Assembly: GCA_949775045.1 (NCBI GenBank)
Contig: OX459100.1
Coordinates: 15,431,396 to 15,495,395 of the forward strand
Direction: 5' to 3'
Length of the DNA: 64,000 nucleotides
From: Metridium senile
Lineage: Eukaryota; Cnidaria; Anthozoa; Actiniaria; Metridiidae
Numbering within the stretch: position 1 is the stretch's first letter; the number at the start of each line of letters is the position of its first letter. The notes under the pieces are model-generated. The model had not been told where the DNA came from. It saw only the letters and a list, made by a program, of their open reading frames with translations, and searched no databases. The position numbers were made by a program, and so were the translations under genes. This document shows positions 12,433 to 35,500 of the stretch, piece after piece.

Positions 12433-12557
12433 AGAATTTGAACAGTCCCTACTTTTCCTTCCGGATTACGAAAATTAGCTTTTTGTAAACGAGGATGTTT
12501 ATAAAAAGTTCGTTTTCTTCGGAATCCGGAGAGAAAAGTAGGGACTGCTCACGTTCT
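12433..12557. mobile_element. MITE with 25-bp TIR and 11-bp target-site duplication
   Basis: AGAATTTGAACAGTCCCTAC at the left is the near-inverse of the right end at 12533-12557. Direct copies of ACGGCAATGAT flank it at 12422-12432 and 12558-12568, so the insertion is well defined. A 9-11 bp duplication fits Mutator-like elements; the superfamily call is inference. Confidence 0.75.
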
Positions 12558-12817
12558 ACGGCAATGATTAATTTAAATACAACTGGCTTAAACTATTGTT
12601 GTGGCATCATGCTGATGCAGATTATCACTGAGATATGATGTTACTAACTATAAGCTAGCAATGATGAATAATGATGATGACAATGATATCGATGTCAATA
12701 ATTCTAGCTAAAAAAATGTTGATGATTATATTTTAGTATAAAAATAACAGCTAACTTATAACGGGGACAATAATCATAATAATGATAATAATAACAGTAA
12801 TTTATTCGTTTTATAGT

Positions 12818-12895
12818 AAAAGTAAGTAAGTAAGTAAGTAAGCAAGTAAGTAAGCAAGTAAGTAAGCAAGTAAGTAAGCAAGTATGTAAGTAAAC
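12818..12895. repeat. (AAGT)n/(AAGC)n microsatellite
   Basis: Tetranucleotide AAGT units with interspersed AAGC. It follows AT-rich DNA with several AATAATGAT runs. Confidence 0.9.
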
Positions 12896-12899
12896 TTTA

Positions 12900-14470
12900 T
12901 TTAAACGCGATAAGTAGTTTTAAAAAGCAGCACAGCTGGGTCATGTATAGCAAAAAATAAAAATATATCGAAGAAAAAAAATCAATTATAAGTTTTTATG
13001 TTAATGGACAACTACAAAATGCAGTATTTTTAAAAAGTATTGTAGTACTGTATTAAAAGTACATGTGATTATTGAGTAAAAATAAGATAAGACTGCCGTT
13101 TTTAAGCCGCATTCTATACCTGATCACGTGACATATACTTTACTAAAATGGCCTTTTTAGCTTCAGACCAGAAAAAACAAATAATTTATACTATGCCTAG
13201 GGTAGTTTATATTTAACGATCTTCGAAGGGCGGGCGAAAGGGATGTAGATTGTACTATACAACCAGTTACTTTATCACGGAAGGCCATATTGGTTGAAAC
13301 AATAGGTTTTGAATCCCTTGGGTCCCCTTTCCCTCGCTTTCATGCGTTTCAGAACGTTCCAAACAAAGGTTTTCGCGCTGATGGGAATAAACATGGCCGC
13401 CGTGTGATATAAGCCCATACTTGGCAGATTGGACCAAAAAGTAGAATTTACAAGAGGAAAATAAAAAATGTACTTTTTGGTACTTAATGATATATATATT
13501 TTGGCCTAAAGGTTTGATTTCAAACATCTTAAGCTGTAGTTATTCTAGCGATATGATGATAGTAGTCACGAACCAATAGGGATCAATCTAAATTAGACAT
13601 GACATCCTGCCAGGATAAAATGCAACACTGCTTCGTCAGCAGTTCAAATCTACACACACACATCCATCCTAGGCTAGACTACTAGAACGATTATCCAACT
13701 TCGTGCCAGCTCATTGATAGCAAACGACTCTAGTAGCTACACGAAATAAGGTAATTACTTTACATAAAATCAATTCCTTGACTGATTAACATTACAACAA
13801 AGGACTTTATTAATTAAGTTATCGTATAATGAATTGTGGTGTGTTTTGAAATTGGATTTTTTTTCCAAACGATAACATCAAAATATTCAAGTTTTGCGAA
13901 ACAGGTGAAAATGTTTTGAGTTTAGGACGAAATGATTGTAGATGGACGGTGAAATCTGACAAGAATAAGAATTGTTGCACGAATTCTTTACAATACAATA
14001 TGAACGGTAAGATGTCTCCGGTTTCTTTGAAACATCAAGAATCGGAAGCAGATAAAAACTCTTGAAAGAAAATTGCTACTTTGATGAGGTCGTACGTCAT
14101 GAAGCAACTAAATCTCTTGGGGGTTTCTTGTAGTCTTTTCAAAACGAACAAGTAGCTATTTTATATATTACTGAAGTAACTGATGTGCTTTAGAAGATAG
14201 GAAATGTTCAGATAAAATGTCTGCTTTTCTAGGTTCATATGGTCGAGTAACAATATTGACAGATATAGAAAACAAAAATAGTTTCTTTCAAATATTGTAC
14301 TAGTTTTGCTGTGTGTGATTTAGCGCACGCGTATTCTACGTTTGTTAAACTCAAGTGGACACTGCGTATTATGGCAATGCTAACTAACTGTTATGCATTT
14401 CATCGACAGGAATAGCACCCTACAGAGATTTAAATTACACTCTTAAAGAAAAACAACAAAACACAGCAGA
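12900..14470 (+). promoter_or_regulatory. Presumed promoter and 5' UTR region of the 7TM gene
   Basis: A non-coding first exon is possible at about 13620-13751: it lies just after GGATAAAATG and ends in AAATAAG|GTAATT, a good donor. A matching acceptor (CATCGACAG) ends at 14409, upstream of the ATG at 14471. This is inference from splice-like signals only. An in-frame TAA precedes the ATG, supporting the start. Confidence 0.35.
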
Positions 14471-25532
<11,062 letters not shown>

Positions 25533-25563
25533 CGACCAGATTTTCAGGGGCTGGTACATTGCG

Positions 25564-25661
25564 GTGTCAGTGTTAGCTGTTTTTATTCAGGAAATACTGT
25601 TTGGCATCAGGAAAAGTACACTTCTAGCATAACGAATAGCTTTTCAGAGGCTGGTACATTG
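25564..25661 (+). repeat. Tandem copy of the last coding segment of the 7TM gene
   Basis: A ~100-bp direct duplication of 25464-25563, which encodes the C-terminus and stop. The copy still reads VSVLAVFIQEILFG then IRKSTLLA and stop. Most differences from the upstream copy are synonymous. An acceptor-like TTTTCAG precedes it at about 25541-25547, so use as an alternative terminal exon is conceivable. Confidence 0.85.
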
Positions 25662-26392
25662 CTCGGTTCATGGTGAGTTCAGTGACCAAGAGTTGTAAAT
25701 CTGTAAGTCAGTTTGGTTGTCCATATTCGTAACTATCGGACAGGGCTCGTGCTAAACACGTGAAACGTGGATTAAACAATGGCATTTTAAAGAATTGGAC
25801 TGAATTAACACTATCTTATAAAAATGTTCTTGAGAATGAGCTGAGCACTTAATAATTTATTACAATAACAAGTCGACTCGGCCTCAATATACAATGGGAT
25901 TACAGGGAAAATAGTCCCACTCCGATCCATCTCGTCCTTCAAGTTTTTCGTCATCATTCTCTCTCGGCCCAAACTTCACTCGAGAGAACTCCCCATTCGT
26001 TTCCTTGGAGTGTTTGCCTTGGAGTTAGTGACTGTTTTACGTCTTGCTAAGTAACATGAAATGAGACTAGTATTGTCTAAAAGCAACGCGATGTTATAGC
26101 TAGGGTGCTTACCATTTGTATAAAAAAACCCACGATAATTTCGGTTGGACAACAAATGGAACAGACGTCAATTTTTCGGTATTTCCAACCGAAACAAAAT
26201 TGGTCAAACTTTCAGGCTTGCCATGCCATTCCGGTTGGTACGAACCAACTGGAATTGTCTGAACAATTGTCTGAGACTCATCAACAGGAGCAAACAGCTG
26301 TATGTGGCAATTTATATTTGTTGTGAGGCAAATACATCTTTCCGGAAGTCACTTTACTGATCCCGAAACAAAAGGTCCAAGTCGAGAAATCT
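25662..26392. other. 3' flank of the 7TM gene
   Basis: A possible ATTAAA signal at 25771-25776 would end the transcript. No other gene recognised; small frames at 26105-26360 lack motifs. Confidence 0.4.
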
Positions 26393-26572
26393 TAGCCTCC
26401 TCCGCAGGCATCTCTTTTATCGGGGTTCCTGTGGTGAGGAGAAAAAAAACGAGCGAGGAGTAATTCTCTTCACCTAATTCGTCCCCAGTTTTTCCCTGCC
26501 AAATATTTCAACACAGGAAACCTGATCGCGACAACAAAGGAATCCCTAAGGAGTAGCCTGCGGAGGAGGCTA
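26393..26572. mobile_element. MITE family 'TAGCCTCCTCCGCAGGC', copy 1
   Basis: Ends with TAGCCTCCTCCGCAGGC and its inverse. Two relatives lie in EIF2AK1 introns (34420-34584 and 40537-40673), where 9-bp target duplications are visible. Confidence 0.85.
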
Positions 26573-27809
26573 GAGGAAAAACCACTCCAGCCCCCGACTT
26601 GAAATGATTGTTTCATAATAATTAATCAGTCATGCGCGCGAATTCGGAAAAGGTAAATTGGCCAATTTTACGCCATAACTATATTTGCTGGAAAGCTTAC
26701 ATCAAGAAACAAATAGAAATCATCCATTACCAAAACTTGCTCGTTTGGACGACGTCACATTAATTTAACAAAATAATGTTGTGTAATTCTGCTAGCCAAG
26801 TAATCGCTGGTTAATGAAAACTACATCTCAACAAAAACTACAGTGCGAATCCAAAAAACTGTGGCCATCCAGTAATAGAGAGTTTAAGATTCACGTTTAC
26901 GCCAAACGCCAAACGTCAAAACTAACCGATTTTTCTGCGTTCACTCTTTACCATTTGACATCTCCGCGTAAAGAAGGTCCTTATGTTGTTTGTTAATACA
27001 CATTTTATTCACTGAGATCTTTTGCGCAGTTATTTGAAGCTTTTAAAGCAATATTAGAAAGGCCAATCTGACGTTTGGCGCTCCCTTAAATTGATCAACC
27101 TGAAACAGCTCTCTAACTGCAAGACGTTTGAGTTAGTTGTAGACAGATGAACTTCGTGTAGTTAGACAGTCGAATCATATTCTTCAACGAACAACAAACG
27201 GTTACTGAAATAATACTGAATACTGCGCCATCTTAAAAGGTAGCCGAACGTTGAGCTTGCAATGATAGAGACACGTTCGTCTCGCTGCGGTGCAAATAAT
27301 AATCACAAAAACATTGATCTTGTACACCCAGCGTGAAGGATAACAAAGACATCGCACTAAAACAAAGTTGAACTTTTTTTTTAATATGCAATAAACATGT
27401 ACAAAAACTTCTTCAAAAATTACCTAATAGTATTACCATGCTTGGCAGAATTCTTTCAAAAAAACCTCTGGTTCAATCTTTTCCTTCTTTTCTCGAGGGG
27501 AAAATGAAGAAATATCTGCCAAGCTGGTCAAATAGTATAAACCCTACATACAAAAATCTACTATGATGTAAAGACTCTTTCGACAGCCATTTCCTAGAAA
27601 AAAAGCATGATAATAAACGGAATCCTAGTGCTATTTTATTTCCAATATCTGTTTTTATTTCCAATAGAATAATTCCTTATTCACTTTTTCTAAAACCTCA
27701 AAATAAAAAAAACGTCAATAAACTAATCTTTGATTTATTTTAGTGGACACAAATAGTACAATAGTTCAGTTTACAGAAAATGCATGGCGCTTGTGCGCAT
27801 CACTTACTG

Positions 27810-27975
27810 TGGCCACAGGTAGCCCAAGCTCACTGTTAGTGTTGATTTACTAAAGGATATATGGGCACTTTTCAACCTTTTGAATTTTATTAAATTTTAA
27901 GGCAAAAAGGTTGAAAAGTACCCATATATTCGTTAGTAAATCAACACTAACAGTGAGCTTGGGATACCTGTGCTG
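27810..27975. mobile_element. Foldback MITE, ~75-bp arms
   Basis: GCCACAGGTAGCCCAAGCTC and the following TAGTGTTGATTTACTAA are inverted at 27925-27975. The loop is a short AT-rich TTTATTAAATTTTAAGG. Confidence 0.85.
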
Positions 27976-28552
27976 TGGCAGTCCAGGTGTGTGCAGTCAT
28001 GAAAGACTGCTGATATTTGATGTATCTGATGTTTAGAAAAACTAAGTGGAAGTCATCCTCAAATTGAAATTATCAGAACATCCTTTTACATCGTGTTCTA
28101 TGTTTTGATTTAAAAATCTTTGAAAAACGAAATTACTGTTTTTCTGTTCACCCTATTTACAAAGGAAACTGGTACCATTCCCTCTCTACCTTGCCTATCC
28201 TAAGAATTATCGCCCCCCCCTATTGAAGACTATAAGTTATTGGTTAATTGTATTCATTGAATTTAAATAATGTTACTGATAAAATATGTCGAAAAATTTC
28301 ATCTGTTATCATAAGTCTTTGCATATTTTCGAGAAAATAACATAAAAAGAAATTGTTAAAAAAAAACCACTGAGCAACAGCACAAAACGGTAAAAACACC
28401 CATTATAAATGTGTTGTCCGAGCTGAAAGCACACCCATAATTCCACCCCGTCTTGGTATAAACTATATATTTTGGCAACCTTCTAGAAAAAGATGTAAAA
28501 TGAGTGAATACACAAAGACAACATACAGAAAAACGCATAACTATAGGTGGAC

Positions 28553-28850
28553 GTACAGTGACGTATTTTATGTGCCTAAATGGAATTTAGGCTAGTTAGA
28601 ACCGAGACAAGCAGGTCAGCGGTTTGTTCTTGTGCCCTGACATTAGCTGGGACTCCCCGCACTACTAGTCCCTCGTGCTTTGCTAGTTGTCTTCAACGAT
28701 TGCAGTACTCTGTTATATGGTTTTACCAACCAACCACTGTTATTAGAACAAAGAAAATTACAAAATATATTGTGAAAATGGTTGGTAAATTAGCATCACA
28801 ATACCAACACTTGTAAACACTACGCTCAGCTATTTAGATATAAATGACAC
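28553..28850. repeat. Interrupted copy of the 10120-10305 repeat
   Basis: The flanking halves match the 10.1-kb repeat; about 140 bp from roughly 28572 to 28715 are extra relative to it, so this copy has an insertion or the other a deletion. Confidence 0.6.
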
Positions 28851-29323
28851 GACGATAACAAGAAAACAACGGAATAACAGAAATAAGCAAAGACACAGAT
28901 GAAAATATCGACATATCCGTACCTCAAATAAGCGGACAATTTCTTAAAAAGATAAATAAATAACTAAGCTGATATTGATAATTATTATAAACCCATCATT
29001 AGGTTTCTTGTAAGAAAAGTTCATATTGCAATACAAAACCAACATGAATTGTAGATCATTTGCTTACATAGCATGATCCTAGAATATGGAAGCGTTCATA
29101 AAGGATTTAATTCATTTGAAATCCAAAAGCTTTCCAAAACAATTCATTCCCATGTAGTACTTTACAGCTACAACCAACCTTTCAGATTTTGGAATTCAAC
29201 TCAAACTCATTAATAATTCACGAGGACAAAACAAAGGAAATCATGACCGTGAAGGATGTTTGGGTATGTGATCTTAATTAGCATAAAATATCTGGCAAAT
29301 GCTTGCTTTGAATTTCTCCAAGA

Positions 29324-29329
29324 TTTATT
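29324..29329 (-). terminator. Poly(A) signal of EIF2AK1
   Basis: AATAAA on the minus strand, about 200 bp past the stop codon at 29527. Confidence 0.6.
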
Positions 29330-29526
29330 AATGGTTTGAGAAGCCAGATTCAAGCACTTGAAAGAGTGTTTCCTCCTCTATCCAAACACTTTGAAGTTGG
29401 TTAAACAAAAACTCCGCTGCGTCTCGGGTTTTTAAGTAACTTCACTCGTGCTTGATCTTTTACGTACAAAATAACCTTGAATCGAGGTTGCTTGAGTCTG
29501 TAGTGGAATATTTTTCACACTGTTGT

Positions 29527-32500
29527 TCATTCGATATCAATTTGTGGCAAAGATTGTCCACAAGCAGAGCAACGCCTATTGTTTGCTAGAAGACGACTAA
29601 TCAGTTCATCTCGTTCAGCCAGTTCTCTTTGTAAGTGTTCTTTTTCTTTGACTTGTTCTTCCAGCTCTAAGTCTTTCACTAGCAGAACGCTCTTCAGTTC
29701 TTCAATCTCCTTAGATTGCATTTCTAAGGTCTCGCCAAGCTGTTTGCAAACCTAACGGAAGGAGATGATGTTATGAGAACAATTGTGCATCACATTTAAT
29801 ATTTCCATTACACAAGACAAGGAATGAGGAAAACAAACAAGGAAATAACACATTTACTCTGAAGAACTAGACTACAATCAATAAATAAAATGTTTACATT
29901 GTTTTTGCACTGGATACTGATTGAACAAAATACTTTCTTGTTAGTGTTGTTTGTTTGTTTGTTTGTTCGCTTGTTTGTTTGTTTGTTAGTTCGTTTGTTT
30001 ATTCGTTTGTTTATTCGTTTGTTAAGTAAATTTTTGTTTATTTGTTTGTTTGTTTTGATTGTTTCTGTTTTTGCTCGTTTGTTTGTCTGTTTGTTTCTTC
30101 TTTCCGTTTTCTTTCCTTTCCTCTTTTGAACTACACTCAATAGCTGTTATTACAGTTATATGCAAATGATTTTGAACAATAAGTTGAAGTCGAGGCTTTC
30201 GGGCGAAAACAATAGGTTTGCCCGAAAGCCTCGATTTGAATCCATTGTTTGAAATCATTTGCATATAACTGTAATAACAGCTATTGCACGATGTAGTCGC
30301 AATCATGTCAAAAAGAAATATTACTAACCTCACTTCTGTCTTTGACAAATTCTAACTTCAAGATTGACTCTGCACTTGGTCGTTTGGACGTGTTTGTGGC
30401 AACCATTTTCAATATCAAACCGCTCTGTAAAACATTCAAACAAATGAGTACTAATATTTCAAAATCATTGTCGTAGCTGAGACTTCTGTCAACTCTCCTG
30501 ATGTCGGATGTCGGTATTGCCTCCGTGGATGCTGAACGCTAAGTTTAATTCGAGCAACGTGTACAAAAATTACCAGGCAATGATTGACATGAAACGTTCA
30601 ATTTAAAACTAGCCTACGTAGCGGCTCTCTAGGGGGAGGGGGAGGGAGAGAAAAAAGGAGGAGGGGGGGGGGGGGGCTGGGGGAAAGAGATCCGCTACGT
30701 TTGCTAATTCAAAAAATAACACACTCACTCCAATTAGACAATTTCACTCTGCCTAAGTGAACTAACCTGTTTTGGCCACTTTAGCTTGAAGTCTTCTGGC
30801 AAGCTGCCTTGACGTAGGTTCTTGATACACGTCACACGCTCCATTTCAGTAGCAAAAGGATGAAACAGTTCAAACAGAATGATACCAAGACTGTAAATAT
30901 CGGCCTGAAAAATAGAAAGAAAGTGATATCAAACGAGTCTTGGTAGCACTGGGAGCAAACATGTTACATAGAGTTTACAATGAATGAAAGTGATATCAAA
31001 CGAGTCTTGTTAACACTGGGAGCTTTACAAAGAGCGCAAACATTTTACATAGAGTTTACAATGAATGAAAGTGATATCAAACGAGTCTTGTTAAGTTCGC
31101 TGTAAGTTCGCTTTGCGTGCGTTATCGACGAATAACAGCACTCCACGTGATCGATTTGAGCCAATGGGGAACTGAAATTTTGTACAGTGCACGAAGTTTA
31201 AATATTAAAGTTAAATACTAACCCTGTTGTCATAGACGCTGTTTCTTAACTGTTCTGGTGAGGCATACGTACACGTACCAACACCTGCCGTGTGTCCATC
31301 GCGAATCATTGGAGATGCTAACAATAAATACAACAAGAATTAATTTAGGTGACGTCAACTATTCAACGGTTTGACAATTAAAATGTACTCTCATGAGACT
31401 GAATAGCTCTATCAATAAAAACTTAACAAAAATCTCAGTACGTACAAACAACCAACCAACCTTTTTGTGCTGCAAAAAGGTATAAACAATGCAATACTCC
31501 CCTTCACTGTTCCTTTCGCCATCTTGAAACGTAAAGGCCCGAGCAAACGCACGCAACATTGTTGGCCAACATTGTTGCGATACGGTTTGTTTAAACGGGC
31601 CCAACATGTTGGAGAAACCATGTTGGTCCCACAATGTTGCGTGCGTTTGCACGGGCCTTAACCGGGCCTCGAAGCGAGACGAACGTTGAGCTTGCAATGA
31701 TGCAAGTCAATGCAGTCATAATTGTTCCGCAAGGTGTTAAAAGGTATCTATGGTTGCAAGCTCAACGTTCGTAGAGTTAGTCAAGCCTCTGGTGACCAGG
31801 ATACGCTTCGATGCAAAGGCCTGGCTACCTTTCAAGATGGCGCAGGAACTGCAAAGGGGACTATTGTTGTAATTTTCGATAGACATGTAAATAACAGTGA
31901 CTTACTGAAGTTAGGGTTGAGTGGTGTGAGAGGTTCAATCAAGGTTGCTAGGGGACTGGAATTATCAGGATAAGCAACCGCGTCCTTTCTAGCCAGACCA
32001 AAGTCACCAATCTTGACTTGCAGTGGTATGGACGAGTCACCTTTGCGTTTGGTTAAATTTTGCAGAAAGATATTACGAGGCTGAGAGGCAAAGGACAAAC
32101 GTTTTATTAATTTAATTGATTTGATCAGTATTAACTCAGATTTGGTTTGATTTATGATATACAGTGGAACCCCGTTAATCCGGCCACCGAAGGGACAGCC
32201 CAAAGTGGCCGTATTAACGGGGTGGCCGCATTAAGCGGGTATATTTTATAGAAAATGTATGGGCATGCATTTCGTTGGGACCTAAAAAACTGGCCGCAAT
32301 AACGGGGTGGCCGTATTAAGCGGGTGGCCGTAAGGCGGGGTTTTACTTTACTTTTTGCTAATGTATGAAACGTTTGACTGGTACCAAGTGGAAAGCAGTT
32401 TGAAACATGCACGTATTGCACACTTTTACAGTGCAACGACTGAGTCCGGGGCCACCAAAACATAATTATCCAATCACGATCGAGAATATGAACAATAGAA

Positions 32501-35500
32501 TCTCTACAAATGTTTGATTTTTTTGCTTAAAATGGTAATAATTTTCATTATATGTGAACGGAATAAATCAAGATAGAATAAGAAACATCTTAGCCTGTGA
32601 GAACCCTCTCTAAGAGTTTTTTTTTGTTTGAACTAAAAAAAATATCTATTTTGAAATTTGTTGGGTGGCCCTGATTTCAGTAGTCGTATTGTAAAGGTTG
32701 TCACGGCAGGACGTACAGAAAAAACATTTATCTGTGATTGTTACAGTCGTTGCTGTGGTTAGTCTTGCTTGACGTTGTTTTGGTCTTTACCATGTTTTCC
32801 TTTATTTTTATCTCTTTTTCTTTCCTTGCCTTTTGACCATAACCTTTTTTGTTTTGCAGTAGGTGTATAGGAACAAGTTTTAAAATATTATTTGAAACAT
32901 CCCCAGTTTGACGTACCTTCAAATCTCTGTGCATAAGTGACTGAGAATGAATATATCGCACTCCTTCTAGAGTTTGACGGAATATTGTCATACCACCAAC
33001 TGCATCGATTTCATCTCCTGGAAAATGAGAGATATACCATATTGAATGTCTGACAATGTTAACAGAACTTATAAGTCTATTGAAATAAGAAAAACTGCAA
33101 TAGTCTCTTTTACTGCGCCATCTTGAAAGGTAGCCGAACGTTGAGCTTTCAATACTAGAGATACGTGAATGATTGTCCCACTCAACGTTCGTCTCTGCTT
33201 TGATGGAAAGGACCGGCAACCGTTCAAGATTGCGCAGGGAACTGTGAAGGGCACTATTTAAACAATAGAGTAGTTGAATCGAGGGCACTATGCTGTGATA
33301 GTTGCCAGCGGAAACTGGATGTTCAGAAAAACAAATAGTCGCCCGAGAACGTACTCGTTCGAGGAACATCTAGTTTCCAAGGGCATCTATCATAGCATTA
33401 TGACCGAGATTTTAAGTGCTCTATTGTTTTTATTATTCAACCTGCCTTGTTTTCTCACTCAGTGGGCACTATTGTCTGTCACAATTTCATGTTATCTAGC
33501 ACCGCTGCGCTGTTTGTACAAAAGGCGCATTTGTATAGGGATAACCCCGATTCAGCGAAAATTCAAGCGGTGCTAGATAACGTTAAGCAGGAGTATTAAG
33601 CCTTCGACACAACAACATTGAGTGAGGACCATCGTACCTGTTTCAACCACTTTTTCGTTACGATTTCTCAACCAGTCTCTAAGGGTTGTAGTACATAGCT
33701 GCATTTGAATGAACAGCATCATACCCAATGTCTGATAAACATAACAATAATAGTCATGATGATGGCGAGGATAAAAATGTTTATTTTGATCATGATAAAA
33801 TACAGTATATCACTATAGCCAGACACAAGTGTCCAACTTAAATGGTAGCCGGGCCTTTGCATCGAAGCGAGACGAACATTGAGCTTGCAATGATAGAGAC
33901 CTTTTAACATCTTGGACAATTATTCACGTGTCCCTATTATTGCTAGCTCAACGTTCGTCTCGTTTCAATGCAAAGGCCCGGCTACCTTTCAAGATGGTGC
34001 AGGGAACTGTAAGTCTCCGACCCAAACATTACCTCTAGATTGAACATTTTAGCACACAACTCTGGTCACACGTTGATTGTTGCAATAATGTGATTTCTTT
34101 TTTGTTATGTTGTTGTTGTTGTTAACGTTGATGATAATAAGTCATTGTCATACCTGTTTATAATTAGTTGGAGATGGCATTGATGAATCGCTTTTCTCAT
34201 TGCTTAACATAGATCCAAGACTACTACTGGACACTGATCTCCTCATCCCTTCGTATGCGTTAGGGTATGGCGCTCCTCGACTTGATGTCCCACTAGTCTT
34301 ACGGTTAACTGATGACGGTATTTTACCGTTCTTGCTTCTCTCTGATAAACAAAAGAAAGAATATATAATAGGGAACTACAGAAAACGGATGAAAAGTAAA
34401 AGAAAAGAATGGATGGATGTAGCCTCCTCTGCAGGCATCTCTTAGGCAGAAGAAACGAAGAAAAAACACGCCGCGGGCTTCCTGTGCTCGTCACTAGGCT
34501 TCGTCGTCTTCGAATTTTCAACACAGGAACCCCAAACTCACGAAACTCACTCTCGGACTCAGGAGTTGCCTGCGGAGGAGGCTAGGATGGATGGATGAAT
34601 AAATACAGATACATGAGAAAAATATCATATGCCCTTGGTGGGAATTAAACTATATTAATAGATGAACAAATAAATAAATGAATGAAAATATAAATGAATG
34701 GATGAATAAATGAATGAATGGATGATTGGATAGATGAATATATGAATGAATGAATGGATGGATGAATATATGAATGAATGGATGAATGGATGAATAAATG
34801 AATGAATGGATGGATGAGTATATGAATGAATGAATGGATGGATGGATGAATAAATGAATGAATCGATGGATGGATGGATGAATATATGAATGAATGAATG
34901 GATAGATTGATGAATGGATGAATATATGAATGAATGAATGGATGGATTGATGAATATATGAATGAATGAATGAACAAATTAATGGATGAATGAATGAATG
35001 AAAACATAAATTAATAGATGAATGAATGAATGAATATATTAATTGATAGATGATAATAGAAAATTAGGTCAAAATAGGAAGCCAATTTTATAAGACGAAA
35101 TTATATTACGGTACTACGTGTTATTCTTATGTGTTTTGTGTACGTATATTTATTATAGTTATATACTATTGTACATTATATTATATATGTGAATATTGTC
35201 ATTGTCAACTGTGTTCAAAATGTTCAATAAAAAATTAAAAAAAGATGAATGACTGAATAGAGGGATGGATGAATGAATGAATGAATGGATGGATGGATGG
35301 ATGGATGGATGGATGGATGGATGGATGGATGGATGGATGGATGGATGGATGGATGGATGGATGGATGGATGGATGGATGGATGGATGTTAAAATGTTAGG
35401 CAATCACCTATTTGCAATCTCTTTCCAACAGCGGCCATCATGTCATCGTTATCGCCAATATCAAATACAATTCCACCACTTGAAGGGTCTTTGGATGAAT

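Larger units (their letters stand above)
26573..29323. other. Intergenic region between the 7TM and EIF2AK1 genes
   Basis: No gene recognised. It contains a partial copy of the 'CAAGCTCAACGTTCGTC' MITE family (about 27228-27290), the foldback at 27810-27975 and the dispersed repeat at 28553-28850. Confidence 0.45.

Noticed and set aside
34645..35007. 120-codon Ile/His/Phe/Ser repeat protein
   Set aside because: It is the reverse-strand reading of a degenerate GAAT/GGAT microsatellite inside an EIF2AK1 intron.
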